Assembly (NCBI GenBank): GCA_004335835.1
Contig: RWJK01001630.1
Span: 7,807 to 71,806, forward strand
DNA length: 64,000 bases
Direction: 5' to 3'
Source: Scenedesmus sp. ARA3
Taxonomy: Eukaryota; Chlorophyta; Chlorophyceae; Sphaeropleales; Scenedesmaceae
Shown here: positions 34,294-46,961 of the stretch, one piece after another
How the letters are laid out: each line of letters starts with the position of its first letter
How positions within the stretch are numbered: position 1 is the first letter of the stretch
Position numbers and translations under genes: made by a program
Notes under the pieces: generated by a model
The model's input: the letters and a program-made list of their open reading frames with translations, nothing else
Database searches by the model: none
What the model was told of the DNA's origin: nothing

Positions 34294-35217
34294 GCACTGT
34301 CCGTCTTGAAAGGCTCTCAACACTGTGCGTGAGCTTTGCAGAGCAGCAAATACACACCTGGCAGGCGTGGCTGCAGGGTCACTGCCTCCGGCTCCCCTGT
34401 TCTCCTGGCACATGCAGTTTGGACATCCACAACGTGCCACAGGGCCAGGTAGCTGCCTGGGGAATGAGCAAGGAAGTCCAGCTGCACTCCTGCCCCATAC
34501 CTGCAGGCGGGAGGTGTGCAGGCGCCAGGTGTCGCGGCAGTTTGCTTGTCTGACAATGACAGCGCTGTTCAAAACTGCTGCGGTCGACTGCTTGCCCTGA
34601 GACTGTCGAAGGGTGCAGAAGTCAAACGGTGGTGCAAGAGCCTCCATGTCACAATCTTATAATCTCTGTGGTGCCGCTGTTTCTGTCGCGCAGCAATGCA
34701 CAACTTCAGCAGCTGTAGTCGACATGCAACATGTGGCTGCACATGTGTGCGTCCCTGCCGTGACAGCCCTAACCTCGGATGCAGCACTACACCCGGCCAC
34801 ACACTCAAGTGCTGCAAGAGGCCTATGAACAAGCACCTGAACGCAAACACCAGCTGTGACAGAGTAGTGGGCGGCTTTCCTGCAAAATTGCTGGCCTCAC
34901 CTGGCATTTTCAAGGATTGTGTAGCTGATGTTCAGCACAACACCTGGCGCTAGCTGCACCTGCCCGTCCCCAACGAAGTTGAAGTCAATTTTGTTCAGCC
35001 GCGGACTTGATGTCACCGTCAGGTTGCGAGTCAGCAGGTAGGGGGCTGCCCGGCTGCTGAAGCCTGCCCACTGCTCCTTGGTGAGCAGCAGGTCATTCCG
35101 CAGCACCACCTCTTGCACGCTGGGGTTGCGCAAAGCCGACTGAAACTCTCTTGCACTAGTAACTTTCTCCGACGAACCAAGACTGACAGTGAACAAGAGT
35201 GGGAGCAGCCAGAGCAT
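32569..35217 (-). CDS. Receptor-like transmembrane protein, kinase domain missing after the glycine loop
   Basis: The first exon, 35217-34901, encodes a signal peptide (MLWLLPLLFTVSLG) and an ectodomain start with KVTSAREFQSALRNPSVQEV and LTRNLTVTSS, like the pectin-lyase-like ectodomains of green-algal receptor kinases. Middle ectodomain pieces are visible but not fully spliced: PPFDFCTLRQSQGK near 34630, SPGSYLALWHVVDVQTACAR near 34490-34420, SVESPQWQLGMIPAAA near 34180, and LYQNNFCLRKMCLDEVLVYE near 33745. Exon 33249-32569 has a final ectodomain part, a membrane helix (GLGGGMLLLLLLAAALLLV) then RRRR, a cytoplasmic linker, and DGSITLGVLIGTG, the beginning of a kinase glycine loop, ending at G|GTAAGT. 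No further kinase exon was found. An alternative upstream ATG is at 35313. Either a truncated gene or one whose remaining exons I missed. Confidence 0.6.
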
Positions 35218-37770
35218 GACAGCTATGTGCTGCAGCGCATTGCCCGCGCGAGCGCGCACAACGCATCTCAGCAGCAGGACGACTTTCTGGACTTGTGACA
35301 CAGCTGCATACATTCGGTTCCCGCTGAAAAATAATGAATCCTGGACCTTTTGTGCGCTCAGGAGCTATGACACAAACAGGACAGATGCAGGTATTCAACT
35401 CTTTCATCATCAACGCTTTCAACCACCTCGCAGACGCCTTGGCGCTGCCATTGAGTGATGACACGCCATGCCGCAGGTTGTCTGGTTTCTGAAGCGAACA
35501 GTTCTTGTCAGAGCTGCGACGCCATAAACATAACGTCCTGCCTTGGACATGACGTCTTGCGTTCTCAATTAGATTTTCAGCTTGAAGCGTGTTAACTACG
35601 TACAATCGGTCGGTCTACAATGCGTTATCTAATGTACATTTGTGCGCACCCTCGAGTGATATTGCTGGCTGCAAGCTGATCTTGTGTGTGACGGTCGAAC
35701 CCTTGTGCTTTGTGGCGGTCGAACTCTCGAAGCTTGCTGCAAGCAACAAACCTGCCGACTCAAAATAATTTTAAAATATGACTGTAGAAGTTCAGCTGTG
35801 AGGCGCTTATTAGCCTAGGCTGATGGCCTGTGTTCATGGCCTGTTCAGCTCACTCACTGAATCACATACACCTGTATTGGCGATAGGTTAAGCATATAGT
35901 ATGTTAAACACATCATGCTGCTCAAGCCCCTTGGGCAGAAAGAGCCCCTCAAACACGTCACAGCATTACGGGGAGACATGCCACCACCATAGCATGCTTG
36001 TTCCCAGTGGTCCCGCAGCAGGCTGCAAAGCAGATGGGTTGCCGGTCCCATATGACTGTGCACACATATGTACCAGCCTTCCATGCCACAAAGACAATAA
36101 TGTAAACTATGATAGTTCGTCTGCTAGTAATGGTACACCATGCACAGGTGAAGATACAGTGCCGCATGCGCTGCACATATGGCCAGGGTGGCTGAATCCA
36201 GGCACTTGTGAGACAACACACGCACATGATGCGATGCTGCAGCAGTACAAGGAGTGAAGTACAGGTGCCTAAACATGACAAGCAACAAACGTCCTACAAC
36301 ATTAACATGACAATGAGGAAACCACACGCGAACACGGAGGCTAAAGCTGGGTGCCATCTGTAGTATACACAGAAACCCTGTAATAAAACCTGCCGTGTGC
36401 CCAAGGATAACACACATGCAGCCTCAAGGAAAGCCTGACGCGCAGGCGATCCCAAGGAGCACATTGTGCAGGGGGACAGCTCAGCTGCTGCCCTGCACCT
36501 GCACCCGTGTGCCCTGACAGCCCAAGCTTGCAGGCACCTGATTGACCAGAAACAATCGCTGAGCTGTTTCGGCAACAGTACTAGCACTCAAAGCAGCAAC
36601 GTCTCTTGCCAGACCGCTCACAAAGCGCGGCAGGATGTCCTGCAAATGTTTGGTATAACGGCAACGTCAAGTAGCTGCCGCAGACAAGCTGATTATGGCA
36701 ACAATGGTGACTGGAACATGAGCATGTGTGTGCCTGGTATGACATCTAACACTAGCGCAAAACTCTTGAGGTCAAAGCCCAACAAACATCGACATGCAGG
36801 TGCCGCTCGCCAGCACAAGCATCAAAAGCTAGCATACACGTGGTGTGCCTGCTGAAGGTGTGACTGTAGTGACACCCTCTGCACAGTGTGGTTGCTGTAT
36901 TTGCTGTATGGTACATGTAACAAAGCTGCCAATGCCCACATCAAAGACACGGCCTGCCTATTGCAGCCTCATCTGCCTGCCTTGCCGTAAGGTAAGTGAC
37001 AAACCTTATCTGGCCTAACAGCAGCGCTGTCTTTACTCAGGCTAATGTAGGTCATGCAAGCCTGACTGCTGTACAATGCCCCCAGACACAACCGCCTGCC
37101 CACTCTGCACACCTACTACTGTGCTGCAAGTTTCCAAAACACCCGACAACCACCAAGCCTCAAGCAGTACAACTCAACACACACAACTCCGGCTGCTGCA
37201 GCAGCGTTAGTGAACACCACACCATGCTGTGCAATCAAGCACGCAAGCGGCGGTCTATTGTGTCTGTCAACCCCTCGCGTCCCCTGCCATACTGTGCTGC
37301 CAACCAGTCACTCGCAAGGCGCATGCAGCTGCACAGCATACACAGCTGTGTCTGCACGCCTTTACCGCGCCACCAGCACGCCCACAACGAGCTGCAGCTG
37401 CCACCCTACCTGCCAGCTCAACTCGCCAACTGTCGCCGAGTCATCCATGAAAACCTGCACGGCCAATGACAGGCCACTCACTCACTCCCTCAGCTCGCAC
37501 CCCAAACACCAACCCACTTCAGCACCCGATCAGGGACCAACAGCGGGCTCATACCAGACTCGAGCCAGCACCCAGTCTGACCTGCTGCCTTGATCTGCTG
37601 TGCTGCTGCTGCTGCCCGCCTTCTGTCTTGAACTACTTTGCTGCTGTCTCCTGCTGCTCAGCCGCACTGTCCACCAGGATCTGCTTTGCTGCTGCTGCTG
37701 CTGCTGCTGCCCGCCTCCTGTCGTTGATGTTCCTTTGCTGCTGCTGCTGCCCGCCTCCTTTTTGTTACTT
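35218..37770. other. Intergenic region
   Basis: Upstream region of the receptor-like gene and 3' flank of the GTPase gene. I saw no exon with domain support, and no clear TGTAA for the GTPase transcript. Confidence 0.5.
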
Positions 37771-40700
37771 TCACTTTGCTGCCTCTTCCTGCTCAGCCGC
37801 ACTGTCCACCATGCACCACTCCTCGCTGCCACTCTCAAGGGAGCCAGATGCAGCAGGCCCCCCAGATGCAGCCAGGCCATCCAGCCCTGCTGCTGACAGC
37901 GCAGCAGCAAAGCTCTGCTGGAAGTCAAAGGGGCTGTCACCGCTCGGCGAGCCGTCAGCATGCAGCGCGTCATCGCTGTGTGCGATTATGCTCGCATACA
38001 GCGAGGTTTCCAGCTGCTGCTGCTGCTGCTCGGGCTCAGCAGCAGCAGCAGCAGCAAAGGCGGACGCCGACAGGGACGCGACACTCCCTGCAATGTCACT
38101 GCAGCTGCCGCCTGCTGCTGCTGCTGCCGCTGCTGCAGCAGCAGCCGCCGGAGCAGCGCCGCTCTCTGCTGCTGCTGCTGCTGCTCCCTCCACATCCGCT
38201 GCTGCCACCTGCGCTGCTGCTGGGCCACCAGCCGCCAGCAGCGCAGAGCCGCCCAGCACACTATCTGCCAGCTGCTCCTGTGCCCTGCTGTACCCTGAAC
38301 CCTGCGTGGTGCTAGACCCCAGGGTAAACCCTGTGCCAGCTGTCATGCCACTGAACCCTGTGCTGTCAGTGCCGGCTGCGCTCACTGCGCTGAAGGTGTC
38401 ACTTTCTGCGGTTGCTGCATTGCTCACGGTGCTACCTGCAGGGCTGCTGGCACTAGCAGGCGAGGCAGCAGCAGCTTCAGGCGCTGCTGCTGCGGGTGAT
38501 GCAGCGTCCTCTCCTGCTGCTGCTGCTGCCACAGCGACAGCTGGCAGCAGTGGGGCTGGGGCAGCAGGTGCCACTGCAGCCACAGGTGCCTCCTGCAGCA
38601 CCCTGGCTCCCTCAATTGCATTAACATCCAGCAGGAAGCCATCTGCTGCGCTGCTGCTGCTGCCGGCTGCATCTGCTGCTGCTGGCTCCTGATCGTCCTC
38701 GTCATCGTCAGTTGTCAGGTCAATCACATCAGCGTGTGCAGCAGGCAGCCCACCACAGATGTCATCTGCTGTCAGCGCTGCTGCTGCTGCTGCTGCATGC
38801 TCAGCACACGCCCCATCCGCCTCTTCTGCAGCCGCCTGGCTGTCAACTGCCTCACCACCAGCATCTGCATCATGCTCTGCTGCTGTCTCTGCAACAGCAT
38901 CACCCACTGCTGCCACTGCACTCTGCTGGTGCTGCTGCTGCTGCTGTTGTTGGTCGGCCTCCTCCACATCCTGCTGCTGCTGCTGCTGCTCCTGGGGCAG
39001 GCTACGCATGAGCAGCACCCCTGCAGCGGCTGCCTCAGCCTGCTGTGCCTCACGCACCTCCTCTGCCGTCAACAGCTGGCCCAGGCTGCTGCTGCTGCTG
39101 CTGCTGCCGATGCTGCTGCTGCTGCCCACACGGCTCACGGGCTTCCCAGCTGCATCCTCCTCAGCAGCTTCCTCCTCCTGCTGCTGCTGCTGCTGCTCAG
39201 ATGGCTGCCCTGCTGTCTCATCTTCATTGTCGACAGCTGCCGACAGCTCCTGTGCTGATGTGTCTGCCGGCTCACACTCCTCCTCTGTAGCAGCAGCAGC
39301 AGCAGCAGCGGCAGCAGCAGCGGCTGCTGGCGCATCTGCTGCAACCTCTGCCTGCTGGCTGTCTGCCGCACCACAAGCATGCAGCATCTGCGCAAACACC
39401 TGGTCCTCGTCATCATCATGGCCAGCCTCCTGCAGCCCTGCTTCAATGCCAACAGCATCAACAGCGCCAGCTGCTGCTGCTGCTGCTGCTGCTGCTGCTA
39501 ACTCCTGCATTTCAAGCTGCTCAGGAACTGGCACATCTGCCTCCTCTGCTGCTGCTGCTGCAGTATCAGCACTTGCTGCCTCATCTGCCTCATCCTCTGA
39601 GCTGAGCCCAGCCGCCTGCAAGGCTGCCGCCCCAGCCGCCAGCGCGGCAGCACCAGCCGCTGCAACTCCCACTGCTGCTGCTGCCGCATCCTCTTCTTGT
39701 TCACCCTCCTCCTCTGTCTCTCCTCCCTCCTGCTGCTGCTGCTGCTGCCGCTGCGCCTCGGCTGCTGCTGCATCCTCCTCGTCCTCCTCCTCGCTCAGTG
39801 GCTCATACTCCACCTGCTCAAAAACGCCACACCCGCTGCCACTGTTGTGCGGCACAAGCCGCTCCGCACGGGCCTGCAGCCCCACCAAGCGGCCCCGCAG
39901 GCCTTCTAATGCACAGCAGTAGGCCTCAGCCTGCGCCAGCGCTGCTGCACGCGCATCTGCGCCGCGGCTGGCAGCCTCTAGCGCCGCCCCCATGGTGTCA
40001 AGGTACCTGTGTGTGTGCAGGCAGGGTGGGTGAGGGTTGGTGAGGTGGCAGGTGAAGAATACAATGAGTCATGAGCGTGCTTCGCTATGTGTCAGCAATG
40101 GATGCTGCGGTCGGTCAGCGCTGATGCATGTCTGTCACAACAAGCGATTACTGCAAATTTCTTGGATGCTTCATTTTGACCTTGCATGCAACTGATGCAA
40201 TATCTATGTCAACCATGACACCACCAGCACGCCACAAGACTCCCCTCCCCACCCTCAACCCTAGCAGATCTATTCCTAGATCATCATCACTCATGCGCGC
40301 ACCTGTCGCCGTACTCCTGCACCATGTCTCGCGCCGCCTCCACCTGGCGCCGCACATACTCCCGCACATACTCCAGCCAGGCTGCGCTCCGTCAACAACA
40401 GTTTCCTTGCCCTCCAAAACATCCCCACGAGGCTCACTGAAACAGACACAGCTCAGACAACGCAACCACCAGCACACCACCTCCCAAACCCCCAACCCTA
40501 ACAGATACACAACCCAATCCATGATCACACACGCACGCACCTGTCACCGTACTCCTGCACCATGTCACGTGCAGCTTCCACCTGGCGCCGCACGTACTCC
40601 CGCACATAGCCAGCCAGGCTGCGCTCCGTCTCACTTATGGCAGCATCCACCACACCCATGAAGTGCTCCGCAACAGCAGACGGCACCAGGCTGTAGGTGG

Positions 40701-43700
40701 TGGCGGTGTACGTCTCCACGATGCGGCGCCGGCGCGGCACCTGCAGCAGAAGCAGCAGTAGCGGTGAGTGGCTGATGGCGCGCAAGGTTGTAAAACTTCT
40801 GCTGGGTAGTAATGCGTCCTGCCGGTTGTCGCATAATGTTGGTCACCTCATCTGCATGTTCTTAGGCACCCTGCATGCCATACACAACAGGCACACTATT
40901 AGAATGGTGGTTACATGCGAACCTGGCACGATAACAGACGATATGAGCCACAAAATGACAGCGCATGGTCTGAGACCAACACAGTACAAGAGTGAACAGC
41001 ATACAAGAGGAAAGATGATGCACAATCTCAAACACTGCAGCCACGTCTGCACACACCACTGACCCACTCCATGCAGCACCCAATGCATCACCCCCTGATC
41101 CAGCGTGAATGCCGGTGCATAGCCATGTGATCAAAAGCATTTGTCCTTCTCAGAAGAAAAGCGTACAAGCACTCCACAAACCATCATGCAGTCATGCACG
41201 CCTTCACACCGGCTTTCCCTGCGTTGCCGCACCTGCACGTAGTACTGCGTCAGCCTGCACACGCCGCGCCGCGCCTCCCACACCATCTCGGTGTGTGCCT
41301 GCCATTCACTGCCTTGTTCTGTATGTGTGCACCTGTGTACGCCACGCAAGCCTCGCCTAGCGACAGACCACCAACTCAAACGCATATCCACGCGTGCACC
41401 AACTACACCGACACCGATACCGCAAAAATCACTCACAACAAACAAGCACACGCACAGCTGCCCCGCACACTGCAGGACCCAACACAACACAGCACCCCAT
41501 GTGTACACACCCCTGCACGTAGTACTGCGTCAGCCTGCACACGCCGCGCCGCGCCTCCCACACCATCTCCGTGCGCTCGCTGCCACCCGCTGTCTTGCGC
41601 TGTCTGTATGCACCTGTGCTCGCCACGCATGCCTCGCGCAGCCACACTGCCAACTCATTGGCACGCGCACGCACCAACCAACCGCACAACACCGATTTGT
41701 TTCCGCAAGTCACTGACAACAAGCAAGCACACACAGACAGCCACCAAACACGGCAGCAGCCCAGTCAGCACACCTGCACGTAGTACTGCGTCAGCCGGCA
41801 CACGCCGCGCCGCGCCTCCCACACCATCTCCGTGCGCTCGCTGGCGCGCACGTGGCGCGCCTGCTGCTCCGCGATGCCTGCCGTGATGAGCGCGCTGAGG
41901 TCGGCGTGGAATGACAGCGCATCGGGCGGCGCCAGCGCCAGCGCAACAGGCTCCAAGCGCACCTGCAAAGGCAGCATGTACAGCAAGTAACAGCTTCAGT
42001 TGTGAAGAATTTCAAATGTCAAAGGCCAGCGCATCGGGTGGTGCCAGCGCCAGCGCGACAGGCTCCAGGCGCACCTGCAAGGGCAGCATGTACAGCAAGT
42101 TAGAGCTTCAGTTGTGAAGGGTTTCGATATGTCAAAGGGCAGCGCAACAGGCGGTGCCAGCGCCAGCGCAACAGGCTCCAGGCGCACCTGGATGGACACA
42201 CTGCAGATGGCAGCATGTAGGGTGTGTGAGATGCTATTAAGAGGTCATGATGTGTGCTGTAGGCGTGGAAGGAGAGCACATCAAGCAAGCCAGCGCCAGC
42301 GCAACGACCTCCAGGCCCACCTGTGATGAGCAGCACGCAGCGTGTTGTGTTGGTTGGTGGTTTGTAGTTTGCAGTGTGTACGGCAAGCGTGCCAGGGGCG
42401 CAAACAACGCGCACGAAGCCAATACGTTCACACACGCACCAACACATGCACCCAGCACAGCAGTCTGATGCATGTCTGATACAACCCAAGAATATCGCTT
42501 TCAACAACAAGACTGACATGTTGCATACAGCAAAACAGCCCATCCACCTGCCTCACCTGCAGGCCCTCATTGACCACGCCCTCCAGCCCCCCACCCCCCA
42601 GGCCCTCCAGCGCACACTTTCACATGGAAGCCGCACATGTATGTTACTGACACGTCATATAACCAAAAAGTAACAGCTGCGTTCACCTGCCTCACCTGCA
42701 GGCCCTCAATGACCACGCCCTCCAGCCCCCCACCTCCAGGCCCTCCAGCGCACACTTTACACATAACAGCCGCACATGTATGTTACTGACATGTCATATA
42801 ACAGAAGACTAACAGCCCCAATCACCTGCCTCACCTGCAGGCCCTCATTAACCACGCCCTCCAGCCGCCCCCCCAGGCCCTCCAGTGCCCCGTTGAGGCT
42901 GTCCACCAGGCGGCACGCGCGCGCATTGGTGGCGCGCTCCATCACGGCCCAGGTGTCGCTCACCTCAGACTGGACCTGCGGCGGCAGCAGCAGCAGCAGC
43001 AGCAGCAAGGACATCAAAGTGAGCACGGACAGAATGATCAGCGGCACTTGGCCGAGGGTAAGGCTGCGGCAGCAGACCAACAGCTGCGCTTGACAGACGT
43101 GACGTCACATATAACCACCCCGTTCAAACAGCAGCAATCAAAGCAGCGGCATTTGCAGCAGCAGCAGCAGCAGCAGCAGCGCCCACCTGCGCCATGATGT
43201 CCTCGCTCAGGTCCATCAGCGCGCTGCTCAGCTCGTCCTTGCTGCTGCAGCCGCCGCTGCCGCCCAGCCAGCTGCCAAACATGCGCAGGAAGCGCTGCCG
43301 CAGCCGCCACCAGCCGCGGCCAGAGCCTGCAGCAGTGGCCGCTGCCGCTGCGGCGATAGCCGCCGCCGGGCCATCGCCCGCAGCAGCTGCAGCGGCGCAG
43401 TCGGTATCGGATACGTCCTCATCCGCTGATGCTGATGCTGCGGTGCTGCAGCTGCCAGCGGTACAGGACGCGTCAGCAGCAGCAGCAGCAGCAGCCTCAT
43501 CGTGCTGGCTGCGGTGGCGGTGATGGCGGTGGCGGTGGTGGCAGCAGCCGCCCCTGTGGTGGCGCCTGTGGTGGTGGCTACTGCTGCTGCCGCCAGCCTC
43601 AGCCGCATCTGCTGCTGCTGCGGCGGCCGCCTCCCTGCCGGCCAGGGCGTCTGTGTCCAGGGAGCTGCAGATGAACTGGAAGAGGCGCGTGCGCAGGTTG

Positions 43701-43728
43701 CCCAGGTGCGCGCGCAGCTGCAGCAGCA

Positions 43729-43761
<33 letters not shown>

Positions 43762-45646
43762 TGACCAACCCAATGCAGATGCATAAGAATCACTCGGGGG
43801 TGTTGCAAATGCAGCACAAGCGCAGGACACTGCAGGTGTCGCTGCATTGCATGTGTGTGTTGGCCCACATGTCTTGCAGGAAAGCAACGCGCCAGCCCAC
43901 CAGCCCACCGCCAGCCCACCGCACCTCGTCCACCACCTCCACCTGCAGCTCCCCCGTGCCCTCCATGACCTCATCGAACTGCGCCAGGCTGGCACCCAGC
44001 TCGCCCTGCAGCGCGCGGCGGCTGGCATCAAGCACCGCAGACGAGGCAGCCAGCGCGCCGCGGCAGCTGGCAGCGACGTTGGAGACCTGCGGCATGCAGA
44101 CAGGGGAAGGGTGTGTGACGTGCGCATTCGGGTTAGCAGGTGGGCACTCACGGCTGCGGCAGTGCTTGATGTGAGGTGGCAGCATCAGTGCGGCGCAGCT
44201 GGCAGCGATGCAGGCCGTGCAAGCTGCCGAGCGTCAGCGCGGCCATGACAACCCACAGACAGTTCAGCTTGCGCTGAGCCAAAGCAACCACCAAGACGGA
44301 CAACAAGCCTTCAGCCCTTTTCAGCCTGTAAGTAGTTTCAGCCTGTAAGACAAGAAGACAGCAGGCCCACCATATGCAGTTCTCCCAACTGGCCGCCCAC
44401 CTCATTCATCAGGCGGCCCATGTCATCCAGGATCGCCATCAGCTTCAGCCCAGCCGCCGACTCAAACAGAAACCCTAACACCCGCTCCTCCAGCTCAGGC
44501 ACCCCCGAGCCCTGCAGCATGTCAGCAGCAGCCGACTTGACGAGCTCGGCGCTGCGGCTGCCGGCGGTGCGTGGGTTGAAGGAGCCAAACGCCACGCGCG
44601 CAAAGCGCTGGGAGTTGGCGGGGTCGGCGCGGCCCGCCAGCACCAGGCGGGACAGCAGCGCATTGCGCGCAGACAGCAGCAGCACCTGCAGCCAGCACAG
44701 CGACAGGGGAGGGGCGCCAGTTTGAGGTGTGGGAGGCACAGCGCATCGGCGTCTGGCAGCGTCGCCATCTGCAGTACAAGCGTGGCGCTGCTGAAATGCA
44801 CTGCACTGCAAAACATGAAACTGGTGTGATGACAATGTCACAAACTTTCAAGTAACTCAACAGCTTGCCATGTTTCGGGTGCCCCAGCCCTCACCTGGTC
44901 TGGGTGCAGCCTGAAGTCTGGGCAGTTGAGCTGCCTCGTCACCAGCTCCGCAACATACTCGCGCGTCTCATCCTCCCCTAAGCCGCTGCACTGGTCGGCC
45001 TGGTCCATCTTGTTCACTGCAAAGAACAGCCGGCTGCTGAGGCGGCCCACCAGGCCAGGGTTTATGGCCTTCAGGCGCTCCAAAACCGCGGCCTCCTCGG
45101 CGGTCTTGAGCTTGGTGTAGTCCAGCAGGTAGATGGCGGCGTCCACGCGGTCCAGCAGCCGCTCCACCTGCGGGAGAATTTTGCAGAAAACGTTTGCAGG
45201 AAGCATTGCAGGAAGCATCACAAGACACTTGCAAAGCAGTGCACAAGTGTGGTATGCAGCTAGCACCGACATCAAGGACACATTTCATAACACATGACAC
45301 GCCGCCGCACGCACGACATTCGCAACTCACTGCAAACAGTAAATGCAGGTGAAGCAGCGCCCCTGCGGCCATATAACTTGAATTTATGATTACATTACTG
45401 ACCACCCACCTGGTACTTGAGCCCCTCCTCCCCTGCCTCGTTGGGCCCCGGCGTGTCCAGCAGGCACAGCTTCAGCCCGCCGTGGGCCTGGCGGGAGGGC
45501 TGGTCCAGCACCACCAGCGGCGCATTGATGTTCAGCACCTGCAGCAGTAGCAGCAGCAGCAGCCGCATGTACCAGCCCTCTCACCATGTTGACCAGCTGC
45601 TGAGTGTATGAGCGCCAAGGCAGCAGTGCGCACTACACCAACAGTC

Positions 45647-45679
<33 letters not shown>

Positions 45680-46961
45680 GCACATGATCGCCTGGCTGAC
45701 CTGGCACTCCAACAATACGCACCAGGCTACAGTCATGCGCAGTTGGTGCTGCTGGCATGTCCTGGGATTGCTTGTCATAGTCCAGCACACAAATCCAACC
45801 TGGCGCTGCCTCTTACCTGGTCGTCGCTGCGCATGTGCTCCCTGCCCCTGGCATCCCTGTTGAGCTGCTGCAGGTGCTCCCGGATCTGCTCTGCGCCGCG
45901 CAGCTTGTTGTCCCCTGCACCGTCTGCCGTGCTGCTGCTGCTGCTGCCGCTGCTGAGCATGCGCGCCAGGTCACAGTCCTGGGCAGCTGCTGCTGCTCCT
46001 GCAAGCGCTGATGCCCCTGGGTGTGGGCTGAGTCCCAGCGCCCTGGGGCTGTTGCCGCTGCTGAAGGTATCTGCCGCTGACTTGAACTCGAGTGTGGGCT
46101 CTGCACAGTCTGAGGACGGCACATGCGTGATGCGGCTGATGCGTGCTGTCTCTGGGACGTTGTTCACAGGCAGGATCTCATTGCCTAAGAAGGCGTTGAT
46201 CAGCGTGGACTTGCCTGCGTGGGTAGAGGGCATGGGTGGGGTGAGGGTGGTTCGAAAGCGGAGTGCCAGGCAAGGATATACAGCAGCAGCAGCAGACGCC
46301 AGCAGCAGCTGCTGTGCCATGTCGATCGCTGAGGGCAGGCAGCATATAACTCATTTGAAAATTTAAGCATGCGTTGACAACACGACGAGAGCTTCGTCCT
46401 GCTGAATGCGCGTGCATGCAGGGATATCGTTCGTATCCATGCGAGAGCCTTGGAAAGACAACGTAAAACACCACAGCATTCGAAGCAGCCTTGGATGCAT
46501 ACTTTCAATCCATTTGCCCACAAATGACCCGTTCTGGCCACGAACGCAGGAACAGAGGAGCACCAACAGCCCCTACAACAATACAGTCAGTGAGTGTAGA
46601 CTTCTCCACCCACCCACCCTGACCCCCATCACGGGCTAGCAGACACCCTGAGGCGCACGTCAGGTCAAACAGTGTGCTGTAAGTGACCATGTGCATGCCT
46701 CAGAACATCCAACGATGCTGCATGCTCACCAGATTTTGTAAGAGCAAGCACAGCAACAGACAGCTGCTCATTGTTCCAACGCTTCTTCAGAGAGTAGAAC
46801 CGTCCCCAGAAGCTTTGCAGCTGTTCATCGATCGCCCTGTGCGCCTCTCCATCGTCCGGGGCACCTTCAACCAGAGTAATGAGGCTGGAGCCCAGGTCAG
46901 CCAGCAGCCCGCCTGCTTCGCTCTTTAGCTGTAGGTACTCAATAACTTGGCTTTCCGACAT
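37771..46961 (-). CDS. Large dynamin-superfamily GTPase with low-complexity acidic tail
   Basis: Eleven exons in phase: 46961-46730, 46214-45817, 45538-45410, 45167-44895, 44685-44371, 44086-43925, 43717-43187, 42975-42835, 41962-41774, 40740-40541 and 40006-37771, giving 1601 residues. The GTPase has a P-loop ALTKSGKST split over exons 1/2 (about residues 73-81), the following NAFLGNEILPVNNVPETARI, a G3 motif LLDTPGPNEAG (exon 3) and G4 NKMD near 305. The P-loop and order fit dynamin-type GTPases, closer to bacterial-like members than to classical DRPs; the helical middle (exons 5-10) would be the stalk. Exon 7 has a His/Ala-rich insert. The last exon encodes 745 residues rich in Ala, Gln, Glu and Ser, with a SUMO-interacting-like motif VIDLTTDDDEDD near 1280. 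Membrane remodelling is inferred from the family; no transmembrane segment was seen. Introns 8-10 contain exon-end arrays. Confidence 0.88.
40250..40632 (-). repeat. Duplicate of GTPase exon 10 end and donor
   Basis: The last 90 or so bases of exon 10 with its donor (40537-40632) recur at about 40299-40395 in intron 10, about 240 bp away; flanking C/A-rich intron sequence with AACCCTA also repeats. The copy keeps GGAGTACGGCGACAGGTGCG. Confidence 0.88.
41228..41845 (-). repeat. Three copies of GTPase exon 9 end and donor
   Basis: CGCAGTACTACGTGCAGGTG and the preceding exon bases (WEARRGVCRLTQYYVQ) occur at about 41229-41300, 41512-41590 and, as the true exon end, 41772-41845. Copies are nearly identical over about 60-70 bp. 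Confidence 0.93.
41925..42330 (-). repeat. Four copies of GTPase exon 9 acceptor and start
   Basis: The true start (CAG|GTGCGCTTGGAGCCTGTTGC at 41962) is followed upstream by copies near 42080, 42187 and 42320, spaced about 110-130 bp. The first units share more than 100 bp, including CAGCATGTACAGCAAGTTAG-like intron sequence. Confidence 0.92.
42545..42900 (-). repeat. Three copies of GTPase exon 8 end and donor
   Basis: GAGGGCCTGCAGGTGAGGCA and the preceding exon bases recur at about 42547-42610 and 42684-42750 besides the true end at 42835. Unit length is about 140 bp, and the flank CGCACATGTATGTTACTGAC also repeats. Confidence 0.93.

Noticed and set aside
35590..35740. Sequence with repeated GGTCGAAC-like words considered as a tRNA
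   Set aside because: No acceptor stem or anticodon arm could be folded around it.
37466..39922. Long plus-strand open frames of more than 380 residues, very rich in Ser, Ala and Cys
   Set aside because: They lie antisense to the last GTPase exon and arise because CAG/CTG runs are open in all frames.
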